Origin: Nymphaea colorata
Taxonomy: Eukaryota; Streptophyta; Magnoliopsida; Nymphaeales; Nymphaeaceae
DNA length: 64,000 bases
Direction: 5' to 3'
NCBI RefSeq assembly: GCF_008831285.2
Contig: NC_045138.2
Coordinates: 26,569,934 to 26,633,933 of the forward strand
Numbering within the stretch: position 1 is the stretch's first letter; the number at the start of each line of letters is the position of its first letter. Under the pieces are notes generated by a model that had not been told where the DNA came from, searched no databases, and worked only from the letters and a program-made list of their open reading frames with translations. Of the stretch, positions 23,116 to 36,600 are shown one piece after another. The translations under genes and the position numbers were made by a program.

Positions 23116-24841
23116 GACGATGAGCAATGCTTTGAGAAGAAGGAAGCATTTGCGTCCTCTTTTATGCTTGAAATGAAGAATAGTCCATGCTCATAAGAAT
23201 AATAATACTTCCATGTCCGCAAGTTTTCCGTCGTTCGCTGTTTATAAGTGGTGTACTACAGTCCAGTATGCTGGACAATAGTAAATAACTTTGAAGAAAA
23301 GCGAGTTCTCATGGCTGGTCCTTTGCTTTGAAAGCTGTTCTTTATACGTATATCTATCTGTTTAAACTACTAAGAGAGAGAGAGAGAGGAAGAGTTTACA
23401 AAATGGGAATTCATTAAAAAAATTGAGTGATGAGTAACCACTAAAAAAACACAAAAAATCAGCAAAAATACAAGAAAACAAAATATATATAAAAAAAAAC
23501 CATTGAACGGGAAAAAATAAAAGAAAAGAAGAAAGACAAATATAGAGAGCATGTGGCCGAGCAGAAATGCTGGCCAATGCAGAGCCTCAGATGCATATCA
23601 GCATTGATGCAGTTGTATTTCTGAACAACTCTTGTATTTCTGAACAACTCTATCTAGATATGCCACCAACAACTAATAAACCACAACTGCTACGAAGTAC
23701 GGATTATGCAGACTAGAAATATCTGAATAAAGACGAAATGAGAAGAAATAACACGAAATCAAATATATTTTTTTTTCTGTAATAGTAACAAACCTGAATG
23801 ACTGCGATATCTAATTGGCAACCAACCTTCCAATTGTGAAAAATTAAACAGAAGGATGTTAATGTTTCCATGAATCAGACCAAGTTTACTGGCGCTGTCT
23901 TTCTGTTTAGTGTTTCCATCTCAAGTGCATAATAAGTTCAAGAATTTGGTCGGAAAACGCAGGCTATTAGTTACTTGGCTTCCATAATTTTCATTTTCGA
24001 CCAGCCTTGTATACCAACTGAACTTAGAATAAATCAGTTGAGTTCCTTAGCTTCATATTCCTAATGATTCGGAAATTAAAAAGACAAACATGAGTTTTTC
24101 TCAAACAAATTTCTGGGTACAAGAAATTTGCAAGCTTGGAGAGACACAATACACACGACGTGTTAGGCTCATGAAAATCCATTTTTTTTTAGATCCATAG
24201 TTGAGAGAAAAAGAAAGATGAGAAATTATACATCATATTAGGCAATAAAAAACAATGGTTGAGATAGTTTCTTACGAGTTTAGCATACAAAGGTCTTACA
24301 AACACTCGTATTCAATGATAAAACTCATGCTTATGCCAACAATCTTTGCATTGATGACCCTCTCTTCTCTGCCTCTCTTTTGTTTGTTTCTTTTCTTAAG
24401 CAAAGCTTTCAGGCTTACTTTCAAACAGAGGTGGAATGAGAAAAATTTGCTGGACTCTTTCAAAAGTATCTATATCATGCGAGATAATAAAAGGTAAATT
24501 TTTGAAGTAATGTAAAATTAAAGAAATATGGATGGGCTAGTGTGGGCAACTAGCCCACATGTGGTTCCCCCACTTCTTTCAAATGGCAAGCAAAGGCAAT
24601 AGAACCAGGGCTGCAAACTTACTGGATGCAGTTAATCTATATACATTTGCATTGCAGCGAAATCCTTTAGGATGAATAAAGTCAACGGATACGTGAAAAA
24701 GAAAAGTCAGGTTTTTTTCATTTTATTTTTTTAAGAAATATATTTTCAAAAATATATTTTCAGAAATATATTTTCAATTCCACATTTTCAGCCCATCAAA
24801 TGGGCCTGAGGGCAAGTGTATAACAAAAAGGTAAATCTTTA

Positions 24842-24873
<32 letters not shown>

Positions 24874-25998
24874 TTATTTATTTATATTTATATTTAAGAT
24901 ACCTCGAAAAATGCATCATATTTGTAGTTTTTGAGGTTTTAGGTTTTATAAATATAATGTTATGGACGAATGTGAGACATAATGAACAAAAATGAAAAGG
25001 AGCAAAATAAAAAAAAATGATGTCTAAATTGAATTTTATGAATAAAAGAAAATTGACTCTATAATTTTTCAGAATAAAGTCAAATTCTCGTAACTTTTTT
25101 CTCTCTCGCGAAAATGGATATTTATATTTATTCATACAATTTGGTTTATCAAAGCAACACTTGTTGGCCTTTAATAATTAGGTGAGGAGCACCACTTGAA
25201 AAACAAAAAAAAAACGAGGCCATGCATAACGTATTTTATTTTTGCACGAGGGTAGAAGCAAATATAGTTAGTATCGGTATATCTGTTCGAGACATGTATT
25301 TATCGGCTTTTATTAACCAAAACAAAATGAAAATGTTAAAATCAAATTAAAAAGACCTATAATTATCAGCTTAATTATATAACAAAATAATAATGATGCA
25401 CGACAACACAAACACATTGAACATTTTATGACATAATAGCAAATACAGTCAAAAGCTCGAAAGATTAGATTTAATGAAATTGAACAGCTTATAAAGTTTA
25501 CAAGTTATATATGTACGAAAAGAAAAATTCCGATCAAATACCAATGTTTTCCCATGTTATAGAGCACGCGAAAAATTACTCTCGTAAATTCCAACGGCTG
25601 AGTTTTAATATAATTTTAAAATTAAAATCCCAAAAACTACTAGATTTCCAATTCCGTTGGACGACTTATCTATTTACTAAGATCACAATCTCGAATTCTT
25701 GGCTTTGTGTTTTCGATGTAATAATCAACCATAAATTTGGATATTATGATCAACAATTAAGGTCTGAAACCGTGCCGTCAGAAGATGATCGGATTTTCAG
25801 GTCTGCCGAAAGGCCAAAGATCAAGAGTAGCCATTCTTGAAACTAAACAATAGCTAGTCTCGAGTCGCCAGGTTTGAAACGTTATTCTGCGATCTTTCTG
25901 AAAATGAATGCATCAAGAGACATGCAGAAGCATTAAGAAGTTGGAAATCCAAAAGTTGTGGAGATCTTGATTTTGTGGCTCTGAGGGATGACTGGCAG
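23116..25998. other. intergenic DNA with the peptide gene's 3' flank and microsatellites
   Basis: The first ~280 bp are the 3' untranslated and flanking sequence of the peptide gene, recognisable because 23255-23395 recurs at 26298-26430. A (GA)n run lies at 23371-23388 and a (TA)n run at 24843-24865. The rest is AT-rich with no supported gene; frames at 24255-24497 and 25511-25840 have no recognisable content. Confidence 0.6.
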
Positions 25999-26430
25999 TC
26001 AACACCAACCATCTGATGTTGGCCGTCCCAAGTTCAAATAAGGCTGCCGTTCAAACTATTATTAATTACTATTTCTGTATCATAGACAAATTAGAAGGCA
26101 TATTTGCACATATTTGTATGGGAGATGATGGCTGCTGATGCAAAGAGCAGGGTCGCTTCAGTCTCTCTTTCCCTCTCGGCCTTGCTGTGCCTCTCCCTTG
26201 CCCCTTGCTGATGCTCCTAATCCGGCCTCTGTTCGGAAGACACCTCCATCTCTCTCGATCTACTTCATGGCCACTACCCATTTGCACTTATTAACTATCA
26301 TAGTCCACTATGCTGGAGAATAATAAATGACAACTTTGAAGAAAAGCAAGTTCTCATGGCCGGTCTTTGTGGCCTTGAAAGCTGTACTTTATACGTAAAT
26401 CTGTTTAAACTCAGAGAGAGAGAAAGAGAG
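25999..26430 (+). pseudogene. broken duplicate of the cysteine-rich peptide gene
   Basis: Positions 25999-26290 match the promoter and exon 1 region of the gene at 22.3-22.65 kb; 26298-26430 match its 3' flank at 23255-23395. Three losses are visible. The ~70 bp holding the TATA box and most of the leader is gone. About 14 bp in the signal-peptide part shifts the frame, so translation from the ATG at 26128 stops after some 27 residues. Everything from early intron 1 through exon 2, with all the cysteines, is missing. It cannot make the peptide. Confidence 0.8.
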
Positions 26431-26439
26431 AGAGAATCT

Positions 26440-27521
26440 GTTTAAGATGAACTGGTGGAGCATTTTTTATGCAAGACCACAGGCTGTTTGAGTTTGGAAG
26501 GGAGAATGCGAGTTTAACATGACAAAGCAAAAGGAACTGGCGAGTATTAGACTTCAATGAAAATTCCCGGATAATCAAGGATAAGTCCTATCATTGTGGA
26601 AGCTTCTTGAATTTCATTGCTCAAAAAAAAAGGACGGTATATATAAATTTACAAGAATATACTTTCTACTTTCTTGCAGCACAAGCACGGGATATTCCAC
26701 CCTAGGAATTGCTCCATCTTTTCTCTAGAAGACTAGGAACCTTTCAAGGTCCACGAAACTTAACCAGCCTTCTCCTGAAAGGAAAACACTGGGTAAGCCA
26801 GAGTATAGCCTTTAAAGGCCGACAATTAAGATATTGAAACGGACTAATATGCTTGATGTGATTATTTGGACATATTTCATTCTCCTTTTGACATTGATGC
26901 TTGCAGGCATTAGCCTCAACATCTAAAAGAATCAACTAGAAAGTTTGTTGGGTAGTGAGAATTCACCACGGTACGAGAGAGACTAGAGAAGGCTCCTCTC
27001 CTTACTGCAAGCAGTAACTCTGAAGAACTAGACTAGAAGATGGCCCCTGCAGGGTCTCTAAAACTATCCACCCTCAGCCATACCAAAAAAAAATCTACAA
27101 AATTTGATGGCGCAGTGATTCCAAATGTTCCAGTGCGATGACCATCACCATAAGATCATCAGGAACACTGTATTTCCTGTTTGTAACAAGAGTAGCATGA
27201 CCATGTTCCTCCTGTGAAAGGTTATGGTGGTGCTCAAACATGACATTGGTGAAGGATCCAGGTTCTGTGCAAGCATCATTAAAACGGGAAAGCTTCCAAG
27301 ATGCCAATGGAAGGAGGCAGGATCGGCTACCCAACAGCTCCAAAACCCTCACTTAACAGTTTGGATATGCATCTGATTGTGGGGGGAGGGTTTGCCTCTT
27401 CTATGCACCTTAGATACAGTGTCCTCCACAATGGTAGATTCAGGCTAAAGCGTAGCCTATGCTATCAGAAAAATACAACCAGATCGATATGAAACATCAG
27501 TCTGGACATCTCCGGTACATA
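26440..27521. other. intergenic DNA and probable 3' UTR of the minus-strand CHUP1-like gene
   Basis: No independent gene seen. The part next to 27522 is probably 3' untranslated sequence of the minus-strand gene. Short frames on both strands are not convincing. Confidence 0.5.
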
Positions 27522-29865
27522 CTAGAGAGAACTAAAAGCAGGCCCCTGTTGATCCAGTTGAATATTCTGTGACCTTTTCAGAACCTCTGCAAACCTCAGT
27601 AACTCTAACTTTTCTGGGGTTCCTTGGCTTTCACAGAGCTGATCAGCTTCTTCTAGAAAGCTTAGGACACCTGTATCACCTTCTACGCTGAACTCTTTAA
27701 TATGGCAAGCATCTAGTATTCCTCCTGCAGGACCTGAATTAGCAAAATCCTTCTGCTTGGGAACTCTGTATTCTTTGATGTCACCCGAACTTAACCGTCT
27801 TCCTCGAATATCCGGGGAAGAACTTGAGATGCTCGCAGAGCTAACTATTCTGGTAGGCGCTCTGCCGTTCGTGATTCTTTCCATCATTAAGCTGTCAGCA
27901 TTTAAGGACTTTGAACCAACATCTGATGAACAGGCGGGGGAGTAGTGCTCAACGGTAATTGATGATGAGAAGCTCGAGCATGAAGCCCTAAGATCATCAA
28001 CTGAACTCTTTGAAACTGATCTCCTTCTCCCCCAATTACTGCAAGTACCAGAGCTCCTGTCCATTGAGGTTGTCCTTTCAGGAGATTCTTTTCCCATTAC
28101 AAAGCTCTTTAGCTTACGGAAGAACTTCCTCTTGCTTGAACTACTACGCCTAGAAGACTGAATCTCTATTTCTGGACCATCAAATTCCCCAGCATCTGTG
28201 AGCAGCGATGCTTGAGATTGTGAACAATACTCATAATCATAGTCAGGAAGACCCTTGTCGTCCCTACTGGAAGCTGCATATTCAAGCACAAGCTGCTTCG
28301 CTTTTTCCTCTGATTTGGGACTCAAACTCTTGTTGAGGTCCCGAGCTATGCTTTTGCCTGGCGGTGCCTGGAAATTTCTCAGCTCATACCGCAGACAGGC
28401 ATTTATCCACCTAAGATAGACCAATTCCTCAACATCAGCACATCTGTCCATCTGAACCCTTTCCAGCTCCTCCATTAATTTCTTGTTTGTCTCTCTCAAT
28501 GTGCCAACTTCTTCCAAAGCTTTCTCCACATCCTCAGCCTGACATAGAAATTTAAATTATCTTAGCAAGAAATTCTCCAAGTACAAATGTCAGAATATAT
28601 AAAACTGGTAGGAATGTTGAGAACCTCATGAACTGAGTTTGAAGTAGAAGCAACAGTTTCTGCGAAGTCCAGCTTTATTGCAAGTTCTGAGTTTTCTCTT
28701 TGCAGCCTCTCATTTGACGTTCTTAGTTCAGAAGCTTCATTCTCTAAGTCCCGCAACCTCTGTAATTTCTCCTGAATTTCTTCGTTTTCTTTGCAAGCTT
28801 CACTTTCCATCACTAGTAGTGCTGAAAGACGTCCCTGCAGCTGAGAAAGCTGCATCTTTGCCACTTCACTTTCGGTCTTCATCCGTTTCTTGAGCAACTT
28901 GATTTTTGTCCTAGCAGATTCCAGCTCTGCTGTTGTTCTCGAGTAGTTGGCAACCTGTTCTTGAAGTCTATGATTATCGGCTTGAAGAGATTGGATCTTC
29001 AGCTCAAAAAGCTGCGACTCCATTGAACTAATTTTCAGGCGGTTCTCAAGTTCCCTGACAACACTTTCCTGCTCTTTCAATTCATAATACTCCAGCAGTT
29101 GCATTTCCAGATTCCTTTCCCTCTCCTGCAGAACATAGACCTGATTCCTCAGTCCCTTTATCTCCATCTCCACATCTATGTCATTCTTCTCTGTTCTCTT
29201 TACAGGAAAAACCACTTTATAGTTCCTAGATTTGGGCAGGGAAATTGCTGAACTACTAAATTCTTGAGACACTAGTTCATTAAATTCTGGCAACAGGAAT
29301 CCGTCTTCATTAGCCAAGCTCTTTGGAGAAGGTTCAGTTATCGGATCAACCCGCTCTATAGACTCGGCCTAAAGAGAAACATCTGAATATCAGAATTCAC
29401 GTGGATGAACAATTCAAGATCAAATTTGGAAGAACAGTATCCATTTACCAATTTAATAATAAGACCAGGAAACTGATTTCTTATGAGGGAACAAACATAG
29501 ACAACTCCTGCGCATACTTTACTTTAACAAGGAATCAAGCAATATGATTGAAAGAGCATACTTCTTCTCTGATTGCGGTTGCCGACGAATCCAGAGCTTG
29601 AAGTTCATCTTTAAGTCCTCCACTAGATCCCTTAATATGGGATTTACCTAAATCAGCGGCAGGAACCAACGGAGCCAAAAAATTAACAAGACAGAAAATG
29701 TTACATAACCAAAGCACATAAAGAGATGAAAAACAAACCTGCAGGCTTGAGATGAATCCGGACTCTGAAATGGCTAAACAAATAACCCGCAAAGGATAAA
29801 GCGAAGGCAATGCCTAACTTGAGGAGAAAGGTATTCTCCTCACGTCGTTCCTTCGGAGTTCCCAT
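27522..29865 (-). CDS. CHUP1-family actin-associated protein, AR791/At1g52080-like (657 aa)
   Basis: Four exons on the minus strand: 29865-29739, 29647-29562, 29368-28625 and 28538-27522, all GT-AG and in frame. The protein starts MGTPKERREE, followed by one membrane-spanning stretch (residues ~13-30, LGIAFALSFAGYLFS), as in the family. Residues ~95-320 are a long coiled coil (heptads rich in Leu, Glu, Lys). The family signature EELVYLRWINACLRYELRN lies near residue 350, followed by APPGK and a Ser-rich, basic tail. Family knowledge: CHUP1 anchors to the chloroplast envelope and controls actin-based chloroplast position; AR791 is an actin-binding relative. This protein lacks the long Pro-rich block and, by length and N-terminus, fits AR791 better than CHUP1 itself. 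Exact cellular role is inferred. Confidence 0.9.
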
Positions 29866-31065
29866 CGAGCTCTTATTCAAGCTTTCTCAGCCCCCAACAC
29901 CCATCATCTTTATCTTCACGAAAGAAGAAGGATCGCCAACGTTCAAGTGAAACCGATAAACCAAAAAGGAAAGAACAAGCGTTGTGGCATCAGGGGCTGA
30001 TTATACGAGGAAGAATCGAATTGGGCATGTAGAAGGGACCATTATAAGTCAGAGAAAGATCAGAAACGACCCTGCAATCTAAAGCCTGAATAGTTATCAA
30101 AGAGAATTTCATGAAGACATGCATGTAAACAGTCTGAAAGAAGATGGGATCGTGCATCTGGAGAATCAGCACAAGACTAGATAGCCTTCAAAATGGTGGC
30201 AACGATCACAGAGGCAGAGGATTCATACTTGGGCATCTTGAATTTCATTCATCTAAGCTAAAAGATGGTCATCAAGATGGTGAGAAATATGAGAGAGAGA
30301 GAGACGTGCAGACTTTGGTTGTTTCTGTCCCAATTTTGTCATGAGAAAAATAGTAAGCGGCGTCCATGATTAGGATTGTTGCGCAATCGATCATACATGT
30401 GTTTTATTTCTGTCAGTTTATGCTGTTGTGGCCCACCGGCTTCCACGGGCTGCATGCCTCCCATCGAAGAGGTTGGGTGCCACTTTCCTTCCACCATCAA
30501 CCTGATTATTTCATTTATAATGGTGACAAAACTATGTTCGATCATTCCACCATCAGCCAATTTTATTGGCACCACTACAAGCTCTGTCCGGACATCCGTC
30601 TCACCTAAGAATTAACGCCTTTTAAACTTTTGGAAACCCAAAAGGCTAACTATATAATATAAAGTGGCGGCAGATGCTCCGTTCCTGGATTTGAGAATTT
30701 TGTTTTATTTCATGCACCAATCTGATCTTTGACAACCAATTGAACAAGGTTGTCAAATCAGTTTTAAGCCCATCGATTCAAATTGAATCAGTGGCAAATT
30801 GATTCAATCTGCCAATGGAGAGGTGTCACTTGCCATAAACCATTTGCTTTTTTATATATATATGAAAAAAATCCTTATTTTAATAATTACATACATTATT
30901 AACTTTTTAGAATTTTTGTCAATTCATAAGTGATTCCGCTGAATTGGCCAATCCTTACCGAATTCATTTCATCTTCCCACTCTTAGAACATTGATTCCGA
31001 ACAAAACTCTGAAGACGGCAAATCGTGCAGCCATTGACGGCTGTAGCTAGGACTGCAAACAGTTT

Positions 31066-31155
<90 letters not shown>

Positions 31156-33635
31156 CAGGTCCGAAAACTAAAATCAGGAAACGAAAGCTTATCCTTTCAC
31201 ATCCCCAATTGGCAGTCACCCAGTTGATCGCAGGTTGGTACTTGTCCCGGACGGAGATGCTCAACGGAAGAACCGTGTGCGATTGCGTAGACGCAAGGGC
31301 TTGTGATTATTAATTTAAAGAGAAAAAATGGCCCACAAGATTGCGCTTCTTCTAGATTTTTAATCACTAATCACTACAACCTTTTTTGGCGCATCAAATT
31401 TAACTTTTAATAAAAGAATAAGTCAGGTAGTACATCGCTTGCTTTATTAGGTCATGTCAATATCATATTTGATATGAATCGATATTTTCATGCCAAGTTG
31501 AGAGGTATTTTATGCTATTCTTTAACCAACCTCATCTTGATGGACGACGACAAGTTGATTTTTAGGTATGCCAAGTACTGAATCATATGCTCTTTCCGAG
31601 TGTGATTAGACATGCAAGCACAGTGAAATAAATATATTACTCCAAAGACTTGCATTGGGTAAATCCTACATTTGGTACTCAGATTCGCGTGTGCAAGGGA
31701 ATAGACCAACTACATATTTTTCCATGTCATATATAGCACACTTGTCAATTACTACCATTTATTAATATATATTTTGATAAGTTCAAATGCGTTCCAACTA
31801 AGGTTGTCCAAAGTCCATGTATTTCACCAATTGAGACCTTATTTTTACCTGCCCAGAAAACGATTAGGTTTCTGTCCTGAATTACTCCGTTCCATGAATC
31901 AAATCCCACACTGCACTTAAAACACATGCCTTGAGAGAATAGATATGAAATTCAGGGACAACCAGATCAGGTCCAGAAAATCAGAGACAAAATTATGTCC
32001 CAAACATAGATCTCACTTGCGATTGGATCAATCCAAATAACATTCAGATCAGAATTTTCATCGCACAGATGAACTCTGGCTTGGATGGACAGGTATATGG
32101 GACATGTCACATGCCTATCCCACTGATAATCCTAATTCCACCTAAACCAGAACATATCTAGAAAAAGAGAAAAAAATCAAGTGCATCAAACATTCAAGAC
32201 AACCAAATAATTTTTCACGAAAATAAAGCATGCGAACAGGTACCAGACATGGAATTGACAACTAGCATAAGAATCTAAATTATACAAGAGATGGATATTA
32301 TACAGAGGTGAAACACACAGAAGTAATCTTTCCAAATATATTTACAACATAGATTTTGCTAATATTTCTTTCTCGGCATCTCTACTACATATCACGTAAA
32401 CCTTGTTAGCTTCTTTTTACCAGATCTTCCGACTCTTGCTGGCCCGCTGGTTGATGGAGAGGCCAAGAAATTGAAGCCACAGCTCAGAATTTTTTGCAGA
32501 TATTCTATGACGTAAAGAAGAAAAGGTAGGTCATAACATTTCTTAGCAAATAACAAAAGACTGACCAATCTGCCAGTGGAGGTAACTTCACCAAGCGCAC
32601 CTGCTAGTTGGTCACTACATTCTCACATTGTCCTGAAAGCCCCTAGCAATCATCAATTTGGAAAGCCATCAACATTTATAACCATCGTTGTCCAAATACG
32701 TAGGCTTAAGAAATGCAGCAACTACATTTGAACATCTGAAACAACAAAAGTATACCATCAAACATAGCATATGATAGGCAAAAACACTAATACCTGTGCA
32801 CAGGATCCATTTAAATTGCTACTAACAAGTATTAAGAGAAACGGCAGACAGAATACAATAGACTTTCCTGCATGAATGGACATGAACAAATGCCATGTTC
32901 AGTTAAAATTGGATACTAACCGAATCAGCTTTCATTTGTTATTAACACAAGGAAGTCCTAGCAACTTTATAACACAAAACTGCCCTAACAACTAAACAAC
33001 ACCAGTGGTATAATATTATTATAGTGATAAATACAGGTTATTTATGTAACTTATGAAACAAAGTCTGAATTCTTGAAAGGGTTTCCAACAATTATCTTAC
33101 AAATGTATCTGTAGTTGTCATAAACTTCCAAATAGTATCAGAAACAATTAACATGAAACCATGCAAGATTTATCACACGAAAGAACATTAGAGAAAGCTT
33201 TCCTATAGCAGAAGATGTTAGGGAGTTCATTTTTTATATAGATTCATCAAACACAATGACATATAGCTACCTGAAAAATGTATCCTATGCTTCTGATAAT
33301 TACCTAACATTACCTGCACTGAAACTTACACATATAATGATTTAGATAAAAAAAATCACCTGCAATTGTGCATTTCATTTGGAGAGGACTAAAAGAGTAA
33401 AAGGAGAGCTAATAGAAACGGACCTTTAGGAATACATTTGATGGTATGTATTGGTATCCCACGTGTCTGTGTTAAAAACTTCAACAAGACTTCAGATCCA
33501 AAGCACTTTCTTACCATCCTGTAAAATTTGAGAATGTGAAATCAAATCAGATATTTCAGTAAAAGGCTAGCAACAAACAGTGCTCAACTTACATTAACAT
33601 TATCTATTTGGTCCTTGCATGTGGGAAGTCTATAT
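29866..33635. other. intergenic DNA: 5' flank of the CHUP1-like gene, microsatellite, 3' flank of the PPR gene
   Basis: No supported coding region. 29866-30300 is probably leader and promoter of the minus-strand gene. A GC-richer patch at 30360-30600 has open frames on both strands without recognisable content. 32000-33635 is probably the PPR gene's 3' UTR and flank. Confidence 0.5.
31069..31155. repeat. compound microsatellite (TA)30(GA)13
   Basis: An uninterrupted TA run (31069-31128) passes directly into a GA run (31129-31155). Two other microsatellites in the window have the same compound structure. Confidence 0.97.
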
Positions 33636-36600
33636 CTAGCTTCCTGGCATTTTCTGTGTTTGTAACTTCCTTGACATGGCAAACTGTTTGGATAAAATAT
33701 CAGCAATGAGATGCCGACCAAATAAGTGTGAGTTCTTTAGAATATGGTTCCTTGTAGATGAGTCAACGCAATAGCCTTGTCCAGTCATCCATTGTAACAA
33801 GTGTAAAAGCAACTCTTTCTTTTCAGGTTCTGCAACATATCTCGATACAGCCAAAGAGAACACGTTCTGCAAATTTCATAGCAGAAAGTTCCATAATACA
33901 TCACAATTTCTGTCTAAGGAAAAATTTGAGCATGATACAGGTATCCTAGGCTACAGAATGAACCCCGGGAAGTGCAGGAAAAAAGTATCAGCTACTTACC
34001 TGATTAATCCTATATGATGACTTGTTGCATGCTTTGAGAACATCGTTTATCAGGTTTATGTTTCCAGATCTCATAAATGAATTTAGAAATCTCTCCAATG
34101 ATGGGCTAGATATGTATTCAATATTATCCTGAGAAAATACATTCCAGTAATCACAGAATAAGAATATAATATCAGAATGAAGACCTTAGAGACCAGGAAA
34201 GACATACCTTCATTGTTACATATGCGTCTTTTAGAAGCCCCCCTGAAACTAAAATATTTAGCATCTTTTCATGAAGAGCTTTGCTAATAGTACGCTTACT
34301 ATATCTCAACATGTTATAAACAGAAAATGCTTCTGATGCGGCACCATTTTGTCCCAGACGTATCATAAGAGAAGAACATAGCTCCTGTTGCACATAGCTG
34401 AACTTTAGAATTAAATTATATAAGTATAAACAGAACTCGTAGGCTACACACAAATAATATTGATTACGCATTATTTCACTGATTATTATAATGACACCTG
34501 ATTATTTTCTAATGGAAGGACATACAAAACTTTGCAGTGGATTAACAACATAGAAAGTACACAGCACTTCAACTCAGGAACAAATTTTGTTTGTTACTTG
34601 TTTTCCTGGATACATGTCCATACAGATTTGTCAGATGATAAACATCATAACGAAAGCAAAACTTTGTCCAAAACTCAACATGCAAGAAGCATTTCTTGCC
34701 AGCAATTGGAAGAAATCAGTACCTCATCAAGTTGATGGCCTTTTTTATGCATATCCTCAACCGTTCGGAATGCAAGGCTGTACATCTTTTGCTTGCAAAA
34801 ATATTTAATCAGAATTTGGAATGTGTTCCAGTCAGGAGAAATTGCCAACTCATCCATTTTCCTGAGAACTTTCATTACGTGTTCCATTTCTCGAGCTTGG
34901 CAATAAGTTCTAAGTAATGTATTCATCATTACCAAGTCATACTTGTAATTATTGCCCTCAAATTCCTCTGCTAGCTGCTTGGCATCTTCAATAAGCCCAT
35001 GTCGACAACATGCTGAGATCATAATACTGTGAGAGTAACCATCTGTAGTGAAAAACAAGTAGAGAAGTTAATGCATTGACATATTCCACAGTTACAGCTA
35101 AAACTGTCTCCACTAAGATAATTTTATTTGACTTCTGCCGTTTTCCAATATGAAGACTGATAAATGTTGGGAAACTATGTAAACTAATTATGCATATCAT
35201 GACTTGATTTAATACAAGATACTAATGACGAAAGTAATTTTAAATTAAAATGTAAAAAGTTAGAGCATCAACATACTAAGCTATTATTTATGTTCACAGT
35301 CATGATATGTATCCAAATAACAGGTCCTGAAAATGGCTAACCCATAGCTCGATCCAGAAAAAAGACTGTTTAAACATGCTCAGTTACTTGGACAAGATGT
35401 GCTCATTTCTTGAGCATAATGTTTGCCATTTGATTATTTATTTAGTGGTAAAAGGACATGGTTTCAGAAAGACAAAAACATGTTTTTATTATTGACACCA
35501 ACCAATTTGGCACCTTTAAACATTTGAACCAGCTTGAGGAGAGACTAAGAATCTGAGTGAATTTCAAAATGCAACCACAAGAACATTACCAGATTTCACA
35601 CCCTTCATTTTCATGTCTTGAAAAATAACCTTGGCTTCATCTATCTGCCCCGCCTTTGCGAGTCCATCCATCAAAATGCAAAATGGCATCTGCATTGCAT
35701 TTGCATTAACCAAAGAACACAGTGCTTAGATGCTTAGACAATTAAACAGTAAGGCAGGTGGTTCGTAGCTAAATATGATCTACCATTTCAAGCAGCTAGC
35801 TGGAAGTATAGAATCATGACGAAAGCATTAGACAAAAAATTCTATATTTGCTATCAAACAAGAGCAAATGAAAAAGAAGCATTCAAGGGTGAGGGTCATT
35901 AGTCAATTTTGAGAAAATTTAATTTGTTTACACAGATTAGGCAGTAAGACCTGTTCATGAAACTTAAACAGTACATCAATTGGATAAGCATAGGTTCATA
36001 TAAGAAAAATGTACTCTTTTATGAAAACAAAGAAAAAGAAAAAAGTTAAAAACAGCACGGTCAGAAGTGTTCTAGTATCTCGTCAAGCAATTATGACCCA
36101 TAGAATTTAGAAGTAAGCCGCTACCTCTTCCTCTGCATGACCCAAGGTTCCCAATTGCACCAAAAGTTCTCTTGATTTCTCAAATAAACCACCTCTAACA
36201 TAAACTTTTAGTAGAGTTGTCAAAATCACCTGCAGAATCAAGTATAAATTACTTCTGAAAACAGTACAACCACATTACTTGGCAAAGGCTACATTAGAGA
36301 AGGAACAAGTGCATAAATATATTGCCTAACAGCCAACCGGCTATTCTATCATTTGCAGTGAAGATGACCAAATAATGCATCCACAGAAGGCGTAACAATG
36401 ACAATAACCTTATTTGGTTCTATTCCAGAAGATTTCATATCTTTGACAAGCTTTTCCGCTTTAGCATAGTCCCCATCCACTGAGTAGGCATTAAGCAATG
36501 AGCTGTAGTGGAATAAATTTGGCTCACAACCTTCAACCACCATTTGCTGGAAAAAGCTTTCAGCTTCTTTGCTGAGATTGTTTGATGCACAGACTGCTAA

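Noticed and set aside
23362-23647. Overlapping hydrophobic minus-strand frames
   Set aside because: Translations of A-rich sequence and a GA microsatellite; Phe/Leu/Ser-rich artefacts.
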